Positions 8,258 to 16,235 of a DNA stretch of 64,000 bases are shown here, piece by piece. Below the pieces are notes generated by a model. That model made no database searches and had not been told where the DNA came from. It worked only from the letters and a program-made list of their open reading frames with translations. Both the position numbers and the translations under genes were made by a program. This DNA is from Bordetella genomosp. 8 (GTDB taxonomy: Bacteria > Pseudomonadota > Gammaproteobacteria > Burkholderiales > Burkholderiaceae_B): positions 1,922,001-1,986,000 of the forward strand of contig NZ_CP021108.1 in the NCBI RefSeq assembly GCF_002119685.1. Direction: 5' to 3'. The stretch's first letter is position 1. Every line of letters starts with the position of its first letter.

Positions 8258-9085
8258 CTATTGCCGGGCGCTGCGGGCTTCGGTCGATGGGCCGGGCCAG
8301 CCCGGTGTCGCGCGCCACGGATTGATGTCCAGGCCGCCTCGCCGCGTATAGCGCGCATAGACCGATAGCCGTGACGGCCGGCAGGCCGCCATCAGGTCGG
8401 TGAAGATTCGCTCCACGCAGTGTTCGTGGAATTCCGTGTGCTGGCGGAAAGAAACGATATAGGCGAGCAGGGCGGCCCGGTCCAGTTTCGGGCCGCGGTA
8501 GCGGATCTGCACGCTGCCCCAGTCGGGCTGGCTGGTGACGGGGCAGTTCGATTTCAACAGGTCCGACGTCAAGGTTTCCTCCACTTCCCCCGCGCCTGGT
8601 ACGCAGCGCAGGAGCTCGGGCGCCGGTGTGTAGGCCTCGATGGCGACGTCCAGGTCATCCAGGGTTTCGCCGGCGAGTTCGACGATGCGTTCATCCTGGA
8701 AGTCCCGCGGCGCGACCAGCGCCAGTCGCACCGGCCCGCCGGCCGCGGCGCTGACGTCCCGCTGTACGCGCGCCATGTAGGCATCGGCGTCCGGCAGGCG
8801 GGCCTGGTTCAGCGAATTCAGGTAAAGCTTGAACGACTTCGACTCGATGATGCGCGGCGTATCGGCGGGCACCGTGAAGCGCCCGATGGCGACGCGGGGC
8901 TTGCCGCGCGGATCCAGCCAGGAAAGTTCATAGGCGTTCCAGATGTCGGCGCCGTGGAAAGGCAGGGGTGTGCCGACGCCTATCCCCGCGCGATTGACGT
9001 CGCGCTCGATGGGGTACAGGAGGCCTGGATCGTATTCCGCGGGGTAGGCGACGTCGTGCCCCAGCGGTGCGTGGTCGAGATTCAT
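8258..9085 (-). CDS. queF: NADPH-dependent 7-cyano-7-deazaguanine reductase (preQ0 reductase)
   Basis: Reduces the nitrile of preQ0 to the amine of preQ1 in queuosine tRNA modification. At 275 residues it is the long, two-module QueF form. The substrate-binding SKSFKLYLNS motif lies in the N-terminal half. The nucleophilic Cys is at about residue 181 in LLKSNCPVTSQPDWG, and the conserved Glu/His pair appears in HTEFHEHCVERI. It is transcribed toward the Bug gene, with only 74 bases between the two stops. The later queuosine enzyme queH is about 35 kb away in this window. Confidence 0.96.
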   Translation of the reverse strand: MNLDHAPLGHDVAYPAEYDPGLLYPIERDVNRAGIGVGTPLPFHGADIWNAYELSWLDPRGKPRVAIGRFTVPADTPRIIESKSFKLYLNSLNQARLPDADAYMARVQRDVSAAAGGPVRLALVAPRDFQDERIVELAGETLDDLDVAIEAYTPAPELLRCVPGAGEVEETLTSDLLKSNCPVTSQPDWGSVQIRYRGPKLDRAALLAYIVSFRQHTEFHEHCVERIFTDLMAACRPSRLSVYARYTRRGGLDINPWRATPGWPGPSTEARSARQ

Positions 9086-9280
9086 GGATGGGCAATGCGA
9101 GTCATGCGTATGGCGCTATTTTAGGCGCTCCACCGTGGCGCCGCGATATGCACGCCGGCGCATTGTTTGCACTTCCCGGCGTGTCATGTCGGCGCGTACG
9201 GCGCTCCGGCGTGCGATATCGCCAGATTCCGCAATCTCCGGCGGGTAGAATCGCTGCAATCGATTTAGGCGAGGAACGGC

Positions 9281-10207
9281 GTGGATCCGATCATTTCCGT
9301 CAGGGGCCTGTCCAAGACATACAAGTCCGGCCTGCAAGCATTGAAGAACATCGACCTCGACATCCGTCGCGGCGAAATCTTCGCCTTGCTGGGCCCCAAC
9401 GGCGCCGGCAAGACGACGTTGATCAGCATCATCTGCGGCATCGTCAATCCCAGCCAGGGCAGGGTGCTGGCCGATGGGCACGACATCGTCCGCGATTACC
9501 GGGCCGCCCGCGCAAGCATCGGGCTGGTGCCGCAGGAGCTGAATACCGACGCCTTCGAAAGCGTCTGGAGCACGGTCACGTTCAGCCGGGGCCTGTTCGG
9601 CAAGCCGGCGGATCCGGCCCATATCGAACGCGTGCTGCGCGACCTGTCGCTATGGGACAAGAAGGATGCCCGCATCATGGCCCTGTCCGGCGGCATGAAG
9701 CGCCGCGTCATGATCGCCAAGGCGCTGTCGCACGAACCGCGCATCCTGTTCCTGGACGAGCCCACGGCCGGCGTCGACGTCGAACTGCGTCGCGGCATGT
9801 GGGAAATGGTGCGGCGCCTGCGCGAGCAGGGCGTCACCATCATCCTGACCACGCACTACATCGAGGAAGCGCAGGAAATGGCCGACCGGGTCGGCGTGAT
9901 CCGCAGCGGCGAGATCATCCTGGTCGAGGACAAGCAGGCCCTGATGAAAAAACTGGGCAAGCGGCAATTGACGCTGACCTTGAAGGCCGCGTTGCCGGCG
10001 TTGCCCGCCGCCTTGCAGGGCTACCAGCTGGAACTGGCCGGCGATGGCCACGAACTCGTCTACACCTACGACAACCAGGCGGGTGGGGGCGACATCGCGA
10101 CCGTGCTGCGCAAGCTCGAGGAAGCCGGCATCGAGTTTGCCGACCTGCGCTCGTCCGAGAGCTCGCTGGAAGAAATCTTCGTCAGCCTGGTCCATGCACG
10201 TTCCTGA
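9281..10207 (+). CDS. ABC-2 type transporter ATP-binding protein
   Basis: ATPase of an export-type ABC transporter, 308 residues. The Walker A motif (GPNGAGKTT, about residues 38-46), signature LSGGMKRR, Walker B with D-loop ([12 protein letters not shown]) and switch His (LTTHYIEEA) are all intact. A C-terminal extension of about 75 residues follows the nucleotide-binding fold, as in drug or polysaccharide exporters of the DrrA/CcmA/YadG class. The start is GTG. The partner permease begins 17 bases downstream, so the two form an operon. The substrate is not evident. Confidence 0.93.
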   Translation: MDPIISVRGLSKTYKSGLQALKNIDLDIRRGEIFALLGPNGAGKTTLISIICGIVNPSQGRVLADGHDIVRDYRAARASIGLVPQELNTDAFESVWSTVTFSRGLFGKPADPAHIERVLRDLSLWDKKDARIMALSGGMKRRVMIAKALSHEPRILFLDEPTAGVDVELRRGMWEMVRRLREQGVTIILTTHYIEEAQEMADRVGVIRSGEIILVEDKQALMKKLGKRQLTLTLKAALPALPAALQGYQLELAGDGHELVYTYDNQAGGGDIATVLRKLEEAGIEFADLRSSESSLEEIFVSLVHARS

Positions 10208-10223
10208 ACAACAAGCGCCGACC

Positions 10224-10985
10224 ATGAATATCTACGCCATACGCGCCATCTACCTGTTCGAATTGCACCGCATGTGGCGCACGCTGATGCAAAGCGTCGC
10301 GTCGCCGGTGATTTCCACTTCGCTGTACTTCGTGGTGTTCGGATCCGCCATCGGTTCGCACATGGTGAACATCGACGGGGTCAGCTACGGCGCCTTCATC
10401 GTGCCCGGCATGATCATGCTGGCCTTGCTGACCCAGAGCATATCCAACGCCTCGTTTGGCATCTACATGCCCCGCTTCACCGGAACGATCTATGAGATCC
10501 ACTCGGCGCCGATCTCCTACGTCGAGATCGTGATCGGCTATGTGGGGGCGGCGGCGTCCAAGTCCATCATCCTGGGCGTCATCATGCTGGTGACGGCGCG
10601 CATCTTCGTGCCGTTCCATATCGCGCATCCGCTATGGATGATCGGCTTCCTGGTGCTGACCTCGGTGACCTTCAGCCTGTTCGGCTTCATCATCGGCATC
10701 TGGGCCGACGGCTTCGAAAAGCTGCAGGTGATTCCGCTGATGGTGGTGACGCCGCTGACCTTCCTCGGCGGGAGCTTCTATTCGATCAACATGCTGCCGG
10801 ACTTCTGGCGCGCCGTGACCCTGTTCAATCCGGTGGTCTATCTGGTCAGCGGTTTCCGCTGGAGCTTTTTCAACGTGGCCGACGTGCACGTCGGCGTCAG
10901 CCTGGGCATGACGCTGGTGTTCCTGGTGGTCTGCATGGCCGCCGTGCGCTGGATCTTCAAGACGGGATACCGCCTGAAAACCTGA
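10224..10985 (+). CDS. ABC-2 type transporter permease
   Basis: Integral membrane partner of the preceding ATPase, 253 residues with six predicted hydrophobic segments. Examples are [49 protein letters not shown] and the last near [14 protein letters not shown]. The conserved ABC-2 loop is visible ([16 protein letters not shown], then [12 protein letters not shown]). It resembles the YadH/NodJ-like permeases. ATPase plus permease is the complete core of an exporter. A strong terminator hairpin follows at 11014-11040. Confidence 0.92.
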   Translation: MNIYAIRAIYLFELHRMWRTLMQSVASPVISTSLYFVVFGSAIGSHMVNIDGVSYGAFIVPGMIMLALLTQSISNASFGIYMPRFTGTIYEIHSAPISYVEIVIGYVGAAASKSIILGVIMLVTARIFVPFHIAHPLWMIGFLVLTSVTFSLFGFIIGIWADGFEKLQVIPLMVVTPLTFLGGSFYSINMLPDFWRAVTLFNPVVYLVSGFRWSFFNVADVHVGVSLGMTLVFLVVCMAAVRWIFKTGYRLKT

Positions 10986-11013
10986 ACGCGGCGCGCCGCG
11001 ACCGCGAAAGACC

Positions 11014-11045
11014 AAGGCCCCGGATCGCTCCGGGGCCTTTGCGTT
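11014..11045 (+). terminator. Intrinsic terminator after the ABC exporter pair
   Basis: Stem aaggccccgga / tccggggcctt with a short TCGC loop, followed by tttgcgttt. It lies between two convergent genes (the permease and lon). The T-tract is good only on the + strand. Confidence 0.8.
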
Positions 11046-11069
11046 TGCCATGCCACAGTCATCCGTCGA

Positions 11070-13484
11070 CTAAGCGGCCGGCACGGCTTCCTTCTCCAGC
11101 GCCACGTCCAGCGCATCCTCGACACGATCGAGCAGCACGAACTTCAGCTTGTCGCGGGCTTCCTTGGGAACGTCGTCCAGGTCCTTCTCGTTCCGTCGGG
11201 GCAGCATCACCGTGGTGATGCCGGCGCGCAGCGCGGCCAGGGTTTTTTCCTTGACCCCGCCGATCGGCAGCACCAGGCCACGCAGGCTGACCTCGCCGGT
11301 CATGGCCACGTCCGAGCGCACCGGCGTGCCCTTGAGCAGGGACGCCAACGCCACGAACATGGCCACGCCCGCGCTGGGGCCGTCCTTGGGCGTGGCGCCC
11401 GCCGGCACGTGGACGTGGATGTCCACCTTGTCCAACGCATCGCCGCTCCAGGTCTTGGCCAGCGTCAGGGCCGCTTGCGCGGATTCCTTCATCACGTCGC
11501 CCAACTGGCCGGTCAGGATCAGCCTGCCGCCGCCCGGCACCTTGCTGGCCTCGATGAACAGGATGTCGCCGCCCACGGGCGTCCACGCCAGGCCGGTCGC
11601 CACGCCGGGCACGCTGGTGCGCAGGGCCACTTCGTTTTCGAAGCGGCGCGGTCCCAGCGGATCGCTCAGGTCGCCGGCGTCGACGCGCAGGTTTTCCTGG
11701 CGCCCCTCGGCGATCTGCATGGCGGCATGCCGCAGGACGGCGCCCAGCTCGCGTTCCAGGTTGCGTACGCCGGCTTCACGGGTATAGTCCTCGACGATCG
11801 TCCGCAGCGCGTCGTCGGTGATTTCCACCTGTTCCGGCTTCAGTCCATTCGCCTCGAGCTGGCGACGTACCAGGTAACGGCGCGCGATCTGGATCTTTTC
11901 CTCTTCCGTGTAGCCGGGCAGCTGGATGATTTCCATCCGGTCGCGCAGCGGTCCGGGGATGGTGTCCAGGACGTTGGCGGTGCAGATGAACATCACGCGC
12001 GACAGGTCGAAGTCCACGCCCAGGTAGTTGTCGCGGAACTTGTGGTTCTGCTCGGGATCCAGGACCTCCAGCAAGGCGCTGCCGGGATCGCCATGGAAGC
12101 CGCCGGCGCCCAGTTTGTCGATTTCGTCCAGCATCAGCACGACGTTGTTCGTGCCGGCGCGACGCATCGCCTGGATGATGTTGCCAGGCAGCGCGCCCAG
12201 GTAGGTGCGCCTATGCCCGCGGATTTCCGCTTCGTCGTGCACGCCGCCCAGCGCCACGCGCTGGAAGGCCCGTCCCGTTGCGCGCGCGATGGATTGCCCC
12301 AGCGACGTCTTGCCCACGCCTGGAGGTCCGGAGAAGCACAGCACCGGGCTCTTGCCTTGCGGATTCAGCTTGCGCACGGCCAGGTATTCCAGGATCCGCC
12401 GCTTGATCTTTTCCAGGCCGAAATGATCCTCGTCCAGGACGCGCCGGGCTTCGGCGATATCGATGGGCGGCTGCGGTTCCTGCTTCCACGGCAGTTCGGT
12501 GAGCCATTCCAGGTAGGTGCGCAGCATGGCGTATTCGCCGCCGCCTTCGCTCATGCGTTGCAGGCGCTTGAGCTCCTTGCGCGCATGGGACAGGATGTCT
12601 TCCGGCATGCCGGCGTTGTCGATGGCGTTCTTGAGCTCTTCGACTTCGGCGGCGGTGTCGTCACCTTCGCCCAGTTCCTTCTGGATCTGGCGCAGTTGTT
12701 CGCGCAGCACGTGTTCGCGCTGCCGCTCGTCGAATTGAGCGCGGGTCTTTTCGCCGATTTCGCGACTGAGCTTCAGAACGTTGACGCGCGCCGACAGCAG
12801 CTCGATCACCTTGTCGAGTCGCCGGCCAAGGTCGAAGGTTTCCAGGATGTCTTGCTTTTCCTCGACCTTGACGTCGATCAGATTGGCGACCATGTCGGCC
12901 AGGACCCCGGGCGAGGTCACGCCCTGGACCACGCCGGCCAGTTCGTCGGGCACGTGCGGCAGCAGGCCGATCGCGGTGACGGCCTGTTCCTTCAGCTGCA
13001 GGAAGCGGGCCTCGATCTGCGGATCGGTGGTCTCGGCCGGCTCGATCATGGCGACACGCGCCACCATGAAGGGCCAGCCTTCCAGGAACTCGAGCACGCG
13101 GAAGCGCGACTGCCCCTGCACGACGATGTGGTGGCTGTCGTCCTGGCCGGTGATGTACCGCACGATCGGCCCTTGCGTGCCAACCCAGTACAGGTCGGTG
13201 GGACCCACGTCGGTTTTGCTGGCGTCGCGCTGTAGCAGGAAGCCGACCGGCGTTTCGTTCTTGACGGCTTCCTGCGCGGCGGCCACTGAGCCGGCGCGCC
13301 GCACCGTTACCGGCGACAGCACGCCGGGGAACAGCACGGCATCGCGCAGCGGGATCAGGATCATCGCGTCCTGCGGCAGGGGCTTGATCGTGCGTTGCTC
13401 CTGGACGCCGGCGGGCGCGCTGGAGCCGCCCGCGCTGACGCGGTCGTCGTCGGTGCGCACTTGCATGGTGGGCCAAAGCTTCAT
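11070..13484 (-). CDS. lon: ATP-dependent protease Lon (LonA type, in an Hsp20-Lon operon)
   Basis: Cytoplasmic ATP-dependent serine protease that degrades misfolded and regulatory proteins. Of 804 residues, the N-terminal substrate-binding domain begins near residue 43 (LIPLRDAVLFPGVLSPV). The AAA+ module has Walker A GPPGVGKTS at about 385 and a Walker B-like VLMLDEIDKL. The protease domain carries the catalytic dyad Ser (KDGPSAGV, about 704) and Lys (IGGVKEK, about 745). The ATG has an aaagga ribosome-binding site and overlaps the Hsp20 stop by 4 bases, so the two are co-translated. The context is not the clpX-lon neighbourhood usual for the housekeeping copy, so this may be a second, stress-dedicated Lon. 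That last point is inference. Confidence 0.95.
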   Translation of the reverse strand: MKLWPTMQVRTDDDRVSAGGSSAPAGVQEQRTIKPLPQDAMILIPLRDAVLFPGVLSPVTVRRAGSVAAAQEAVKNETPVGFLLQRDASKTDVGPTDLYWVGTQGPIVRYITGQDDSHHIVVQGQSRFRVLEFLEGWPFMVARVAMIEPAETTDPQIEARFLQLKEQAVTAIGLLPHVPDELAGVVQGVTSPGVLADMVANLIDVKVEEKQDILETFDLGRRLDKVIELLSARVNVLKLSREIGEKTRAQFDERQREHVLREQLRQIQKELGEGDDTAAEVEELKNAIDNAGMPEDILSHARKELKRLQRMSEGGGEYAMLRTYLEWLTELPWKQEPQPPIDIAEARRVLDEDHFGLEKIKRRILEYLAVRKLNPQGKSPVLCFSGPPGVGKTSLGQSIARATGRAFQRVALGGVHDEAEIRGHRRTYLGALPGNIIQAMRRAGTNNVVLMLDEIDKLGAGGFHGDPGSALLEVLDPEQNHKFRDNYLGVDFDLSRVMFICTANVLDTIPGPLRDRMEIIQLPGYTEEEKIQIARRYLVRRQLEANGLKPEQVEITDDALRTIVEDYTREAGVRNLERELGAVLRHAAMQIAEGRQENLRVDAGDLSDPLGPRRFENEVALRTSVPGVATGLAWTPVGGDILFIEASKVPGGGRLILTGQLGDVMKESAQAALTLAKTWSGDALDKVDIHVHVPAGATPKDGPSAGVAMFVALASLLKGTPVRSDVAMTGEVSLRGLVLPIGGVKEKTLAALRAGITTVMLPRRNEKDLDDVPKEARDKLKFVLLDRVEDALDVALEKEAVPAA

Positions 13485-13888
13485 GGCGTTTCCTTTCTTT
13501 TCCTGAACGTCAATACAAGGCAACCATCCGACATCTGAGGCGCGTCGGGTTCGAGCGCGGAGAGCGGCAAGGCGATCCGGCGTTCGAATCGCCCATAGGG
13601 AATCTCCACCCGGTGGATGTGCGCGGCCTGCGACGCCGGGAGGCGGCGCGTGCCCGATACCGTGACGCCATCGGATTGATAGCGCACGGTGATCGCGGAC
13701 GATGGCACGCCGGGTAGCGCGATGTGCACGATGACGGCCTCGGCCGTCTCGACGACATCGATGGGAGGCTCCCAGACATGCGGATCCGCCGTGCAGGCAC
13801 GAAAGAATTGCCGTTGCAGGCGTTCGGCCTGTTCCAGCATGGAGAGGGCGTCGCCCCACATCCAGGACGTCAAATCGCGTGATCTCAT
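13481..13888 (-). CDS. Hsp20/alpha-crystallin family small heat-shock protein
   Basis: Small ATP-independent chaperone of 135 residues, expected to hold unfolding proteins. The alpha-crystallin domain spans about residues 38-130: WEPPIDVVETAEAVIVHIALPGV at its start, then a GTRRLP segment and RRIALPLSAL. The final GxLxL/I-x-V-like strand reads DGCLVLTFRK. The N-terminal arm is short, and there is no clear C-terminal IxI motif (it ends RKRKETP), which may limit oligomer size. It overlaps lon by 4 bases. A sigma-32-type promoter lies 28-55 bases upstream. The pairing suggests hand-over of held clients to the protease. Confidence 0.9.
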   Translation of the reverse strand: MRSRDLTSWMWGDALSMLEQAERLQRQFFRACTADPHVWEPPIDVVETAEAVIVHIALPGVPSSAITVRYQSDGVTVSGTRRLPASQAAHIHRVEIPYGRFERRIALPLSALEPDAPQMSDGCLVLTFRKRKETP

Positions 13889-13915
13889 GGTTTTTGCCTA
13901 CGAGGTATGCCGTGT

Positions 13916-13943
13916 AAATGGCGACGCCCTTGAACGTTTCAAG
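13916..13943 (-). promoter_or_regulatory. Sigma-32 (RpoH) heat-shock promoter of the hsp20-lon operon
   Basis: Read on the minus strand: CTTGAAA (-35, exact consensus, 13937-13943), a 13-base spacer, then CGCCATTT (-10, 13916-13923; seven of eight positions fit CCCCATNT). Spacing is within the normal sigma-32 range. It ends 28 bases before the Hsp20 start codon. Confidence 0.8.
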
Positions 13944-13946
13944 GGC
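13926..13946. promoter_or_regulatory. Perfect inverted repeat over the sigma-32 -35 element
   Basis: Arms gcccttgaa and ttcaagggc (9 bp each, no mismatch) flank a 3-base centre. The repeat covers the whole -35 and most of the spacer of the hsp20-lon promoter. It is not a CIRCE element. It could be a repressor operator or a side effect of the self-complementary CTTGAA core. Confidence 0.7.
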
Positions 13947-14006
13947 GGCCACGCGGACGGGATAGCTAGCGCAGCATGTAGCGTTCCGCTGCAGGCGGTG
14001 GCCGGC

Positions 14007-14062
14007 CGGCTGCGGCCGGCCAGGTGCGGCGGGCCAGGTGCGGCCGGCCAGGTGCGCCGGGC
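14007..14062 (-). repeat. Four tandem 14-bp GC-rich repeats, second locus of the family
   Basis: On the + strand the units are cggctgcggccggc, caggtgcggcgggc, caggtgcggccggc and caggtgcgccgggc. The third is the exact complement of gccggccgcacctg found at 5321-5334. The array lies just beyond the 3' end of the small membrane-protein gene at 14081-14275. Confidence 0.8.
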
Positions 14063-14080
14063 GGCGGGCGGGCAGGGCGC

Positions 14081-14275
14081 CTAGGCGGCGCGGCCGGCGC
14101 GGGGCCGGCGCAGGGTGTAGAAGACGATTACGCCGACGGGCGCGGCCAGGGCGGCCCAGGACGCCCAGTGCCACAGCTCCGTGCCCAGCAGGGCGGCCAG
14201 CAGGCCGAAAACGGTCAGCAGCAGCAGAACCAGCGGCGCGCGCCATACGAACCAGAATTTTTGCGAACCGGTCAT
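14081..14275 (-). CDS. Small two-helix membrane protein of unknown function
   Basis: A 64-residue protein with two hydrophobic segments (about residues 13-31 and 37-54), separated by GTELWHWAS and ending in a basic tail (RRPRAGRAA). The N-terminus MTGSQKFWFVWRAP is polar and aromatic. It has its own plausible sigma-70 promoter upstream and a ggac-type ribosome-binding site. I do not recognise a family with certainty. Short proteins of this shape occur near iron-uptake PepSY proteins in related bacteria, but nothing here shows that link. Coding status rests on hydrophobic pattern, promoter and start context. Confidence 0.6.
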   Translation of the reverse strand: MTGSQKFWFVWRAPLVLLLLTVFGLLAALLGTELWHWASWAALAAPVGVIVFYTLRRPRAGRAA

Positions 14276-14320
14276 GGCTGGAATGTCCTCTCTAGGCTGC
14301 GGCGGCAGGGGAAAGCGAGG

Positions 14321-14348
14321 ATTTTATAATAAGAATCGTTCGTGTTAA
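14321..14348 (-). promoter_or_regulatory. Likely sigma-70 promoter of the 64-residue membrane protein
   Basis: On the minus strand: TTAACA (14343-14348), a 16-base spacer, then TAAAAT (14321-14326), an AT-rich island in GC-rich surroundings. It ends 45 bases before the start codon. Confidence 0.5.
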
Positions 14349-14359
14349 TGGTTTTGGGG

Positions 14360-14440
14360 CATACCCGGCTTCCGGACGTGCCCGGGCCTCAGGCATACCT
14401 GGCTTCAGGCGCACCCAGGCTCGGCTTACCGGGCTCGGGA
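14360..14440. repeat. Five degenerate ~16-bp tandem repeats (catacccggcttcagg-like)
   Basis: The units read catacccggcttccgga, cgtgcccgggcctcagg, catacctggcttcagg, cgcacccaggctcgg and cttaccgggctcggga. Two share ggcatacc-ggcttc 34 bases apart. They fill the gap between the 3' end of the 267-residue membrane protein and the promoter of the 64-residue protein. Confidence 0.6.
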
Positions 14441-14445
14441 CGAGC

Positions 14446-15249
14446 CTAGTCGTCCGGCTTGCCGCGCCAAAGGAACCACACCAGCGCCAGGATGGCGCCG
14501 CCACCCAGCAGCACGGCGGCCGTCAGGTAGACCGGACGGGCGCGCGGCGCCATGTCCTGATACAGCCGGGTGGCGGCCGCCGTCGCGTCGGGCGGTAGCG
14601 ACAACGGGTACACGCCGTAGGCGAACGCCAGCACCGCGCTGCCCAGCAGGAGCAGGAAAAGCGCGCTCCATCCCAGCTGCGGGATGCGCGGTCCGCGCAC
14701 CGGCGCGGCGGCCTTGGCGCGGGACGCGGACGCCGCGCGTGTCTTGCGCGCCGGCGTTTCGCCCTGGCTCCTGGCGCTGCGTTCGGCCTTGGCCGCCGCT
14801 TTTTCCCTGGCGGCTTTTTCCTTCGCTGCTTTTTCCCGGGCTTTTTCCCTGACCGCGGCGTCCCGCGCGACCTCGTCGGGATCCCGGGGCGTGCGGTTCA
14901 TCCAGCCCCGTATGCCCGCCAGGCAGCCGAACCCGGCCAGCGCGCCGAATATCGCCGCGGGCGAGAGCGTGTTGCCGCCGGCCAGCCAGTGCGACGTGCC
15001 GCCCACCAGCGCCGACGCGCCCAGCACGTCGTACAGGCGATGCCCCAGCCAGGCGATCGCGGCCAGCGCGCCGACCACGGTCGCGGCGACGCAGGCCGCG
15101 CCGGCGATATTGCCCTTGTGTTCCTCTTCGAAGGCGACGACGGCGATGCCGACCAATCGTATGCACAGCAGCGTCGCGGCGATGAGCACCGCCGCGACGA
15201 TCCAGGACAGCGAAAAACCGTAGATGAAGCGAGCCAGAACCAGGGCCAT
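14446..15249 (-). CDS. Multi-pass membrane protein with a charged KEKA-rich linker, unknown function
   Basis: A 267-residue protein with about five hydrophobic segments. Two lie in the first 75 residues (LARFIYGFSLSWIVAAVLIA and GAACVAATVVGALAAIAWL), one at about 95-110 (AAIFGALAGFGCLAGIRG), and two near the C-terminus (LFLLLLGSAVLAFAYG and AAVLLGGGAILALVWFL). Between them is a strongly charged, repetitive linker of about 55 residues (REKAREKAAKEKAAREK-type) that should be an exposed helix or coiled coil. I do not recognise the family. It lies 16 bases upstream of the NlpD-like gene's end, in the same direction. An envelope role is guessed from this position only. Confidence 0.7.
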   Translation of the reverse strand: MALVLARFIYGFSLSWIVAAVLIAATLLCIRLVGIAVVAFEEEHKGNIAGAACVAATVVGALAAIAWLGHRLYDVLGASALVGGTSHWLAGGNTLSPAAIFGALAGFGCLAGIRGWMNRTPRDPDEVARDAAVREKAREKAAKEKAAREKAAAKAERSARSQGETPARKTRAASASRAKAAAPVRGPRIPQLGWSALFLLLLGSAVLAFAYGVYPLSLPPDATAAATRLYQDMAPRARPVYLTAAVLLGGGAILALVWFLWRGKPDD

Positions 15250-15265
15250 GGAAAACAGGAAGTCG

Positions 15266-16042
15266 TTAGCGTGTCGGCAGCGCGCGGGCCGGGTCGACCG
15301 GTTTGCCGCTTTGCCGCAGTTCGAAATACAGCTCTACCTGCTTGCTGTCGGTATTGCCCATCTCGGCGATCTTCTGCCCCTGCGCCACCTGCTGGCCCTG
15401 CTTGACGAGCAGTTTGCGGTTGTGCGCATAGATGGTCAGGAAGCCGGACGTATGGCGCAGGATCACAAGGTTGCCGTAGCCGCGCAATCCGTTGCTGGCA
15501 TAGGCCACCGTGCCCGCGGCGGCGGCGACCACCGGGGTGCCCGCTGTATTGGTGATGCGCAGCCCTTGCGACGAAGAGCCGTTGTATCGTTGGGCCACCG
15601 TCCCGGGTGCCGGCCAGACCAGCGTGATGCCGCGCAGCGGGGTGGTGTCGGCGGGCTTGGCGGGCTCGGCCTTGGCCGCGCCTGATTTGGCGCTACCTGA
15701 AGAACCCTGCGACGCCCGCGAGCTGCTCCTGGATGCCGAATCCGCGCTGCCCGCCGGTGGCGCTACCCGCAGCACCTGGCCGACCTCGAGACGATTCGCG
15801 CTTTCCAGCTTGTTCCAGCGCATCAGGTCGCCGATGCTCTGGTTGTTTTCGCGCGCGATCTGCGTCAGCGTGTCGCCGGACTTGACGCGGTAGTAGCCGG
15901 GGCCCACTGGCGTGGAGGCGCAGGCCGCCAACAACAGCGCCAGGACCGCGGCGCAAGCCAGACGCCATGCTCGGCCGGCGTAAGCGTTTCCGGCATGGCC
16001 GGGGAAAGACGGAAAGAAGCGAAATGGCGATAGGACGGGCAC
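15266..16042 (-). CDS. NlpD-like LysM/degenerate M23 lipoprotein
   Basis: Envelope lipoprotein expected to bind peptidoglycan and activate an amidase during cell separation. The lipobox LLAAC is near residue 41, followed by a LysM domain (YYRVKSGDTLTQIARENNQ, NKLESANRLEVGQVLRV), a Ser/Ala-rich linker, and a C-terminal M23/LytM fold. The zinc ligands are missing: GLRITN replaces the His-x3-Asp motif and VELYFELR the HxH motif. The protein should therefore be a non-catalytic activator, as in NlpD/EnvC. The start is uncertain. The frame runs open upstream into the degP terminator, so I chose the first in-frame GTG after it that leaves a plausible signal peptide; no good ribosome-binding site is visible. 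Confidence 0.85.
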   Translation of the reverse strand: MPVLSPFRFFPSFPGHAGNAYAGRAWRLACAAVLALLLAACASTPVGPGYYRVKSGDTLTQIARENNQSIGDLMRWNKLESANRLEVGQVLRVAPPAGSADSASRSSSRASQGSSGSAKSGAAKAEPAKPADTTPLRGITLVWPAPGTVAQRYNGSSSQGLRITNTAGTPVVAAAAGTVAYASNGLRGYGNLVILRHTSGFLTIYAHNRKLLVKQGQQVAQGQKIAEMGNTDSKQVELYFELRQSGKPVDPARALPTR

Positions 16043-16184
16043 TGGCGAAACGGGGTTCCGGATCTTCTGCAATGGACGCCACGATGGCGCCCCCGCCGAA
16101 GGGTACCAAGAAACCGGCTGGCGCGGGCGCGACGATGCCAGGAAACCACGCCTTGCGTATCCGCTTGCTGGAATGATGAAAGGC

Positions 16185-16219
16185 AAAAAAGCGGCGCGGG
16201 TGGATGCCCCGCGCCGCTT
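16185..16219 (-). terminator. Intrinsic terminator downstream of degP
   Basis: On the minus strand a 12-bp stem (aagcggcgcggg / cccgcgccgctt, loop of 7) is followed by six T residues. It ends the degP transcript and shows that the NlpD-like gene must start below 16185. Confidence 0.9.
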
Positions 16220-16235
16220 CCCGGACGGATGTTCC

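Noticed and set aside
14317..14350. AT-rich stretch with aagaatcgtt resembling a Fur box before the 64-residue gene.
   Set aside because: The match to the 19-bp Fur palindrome is poor and one-sided; an ordinary -10/-35 pair explains the AT richness.
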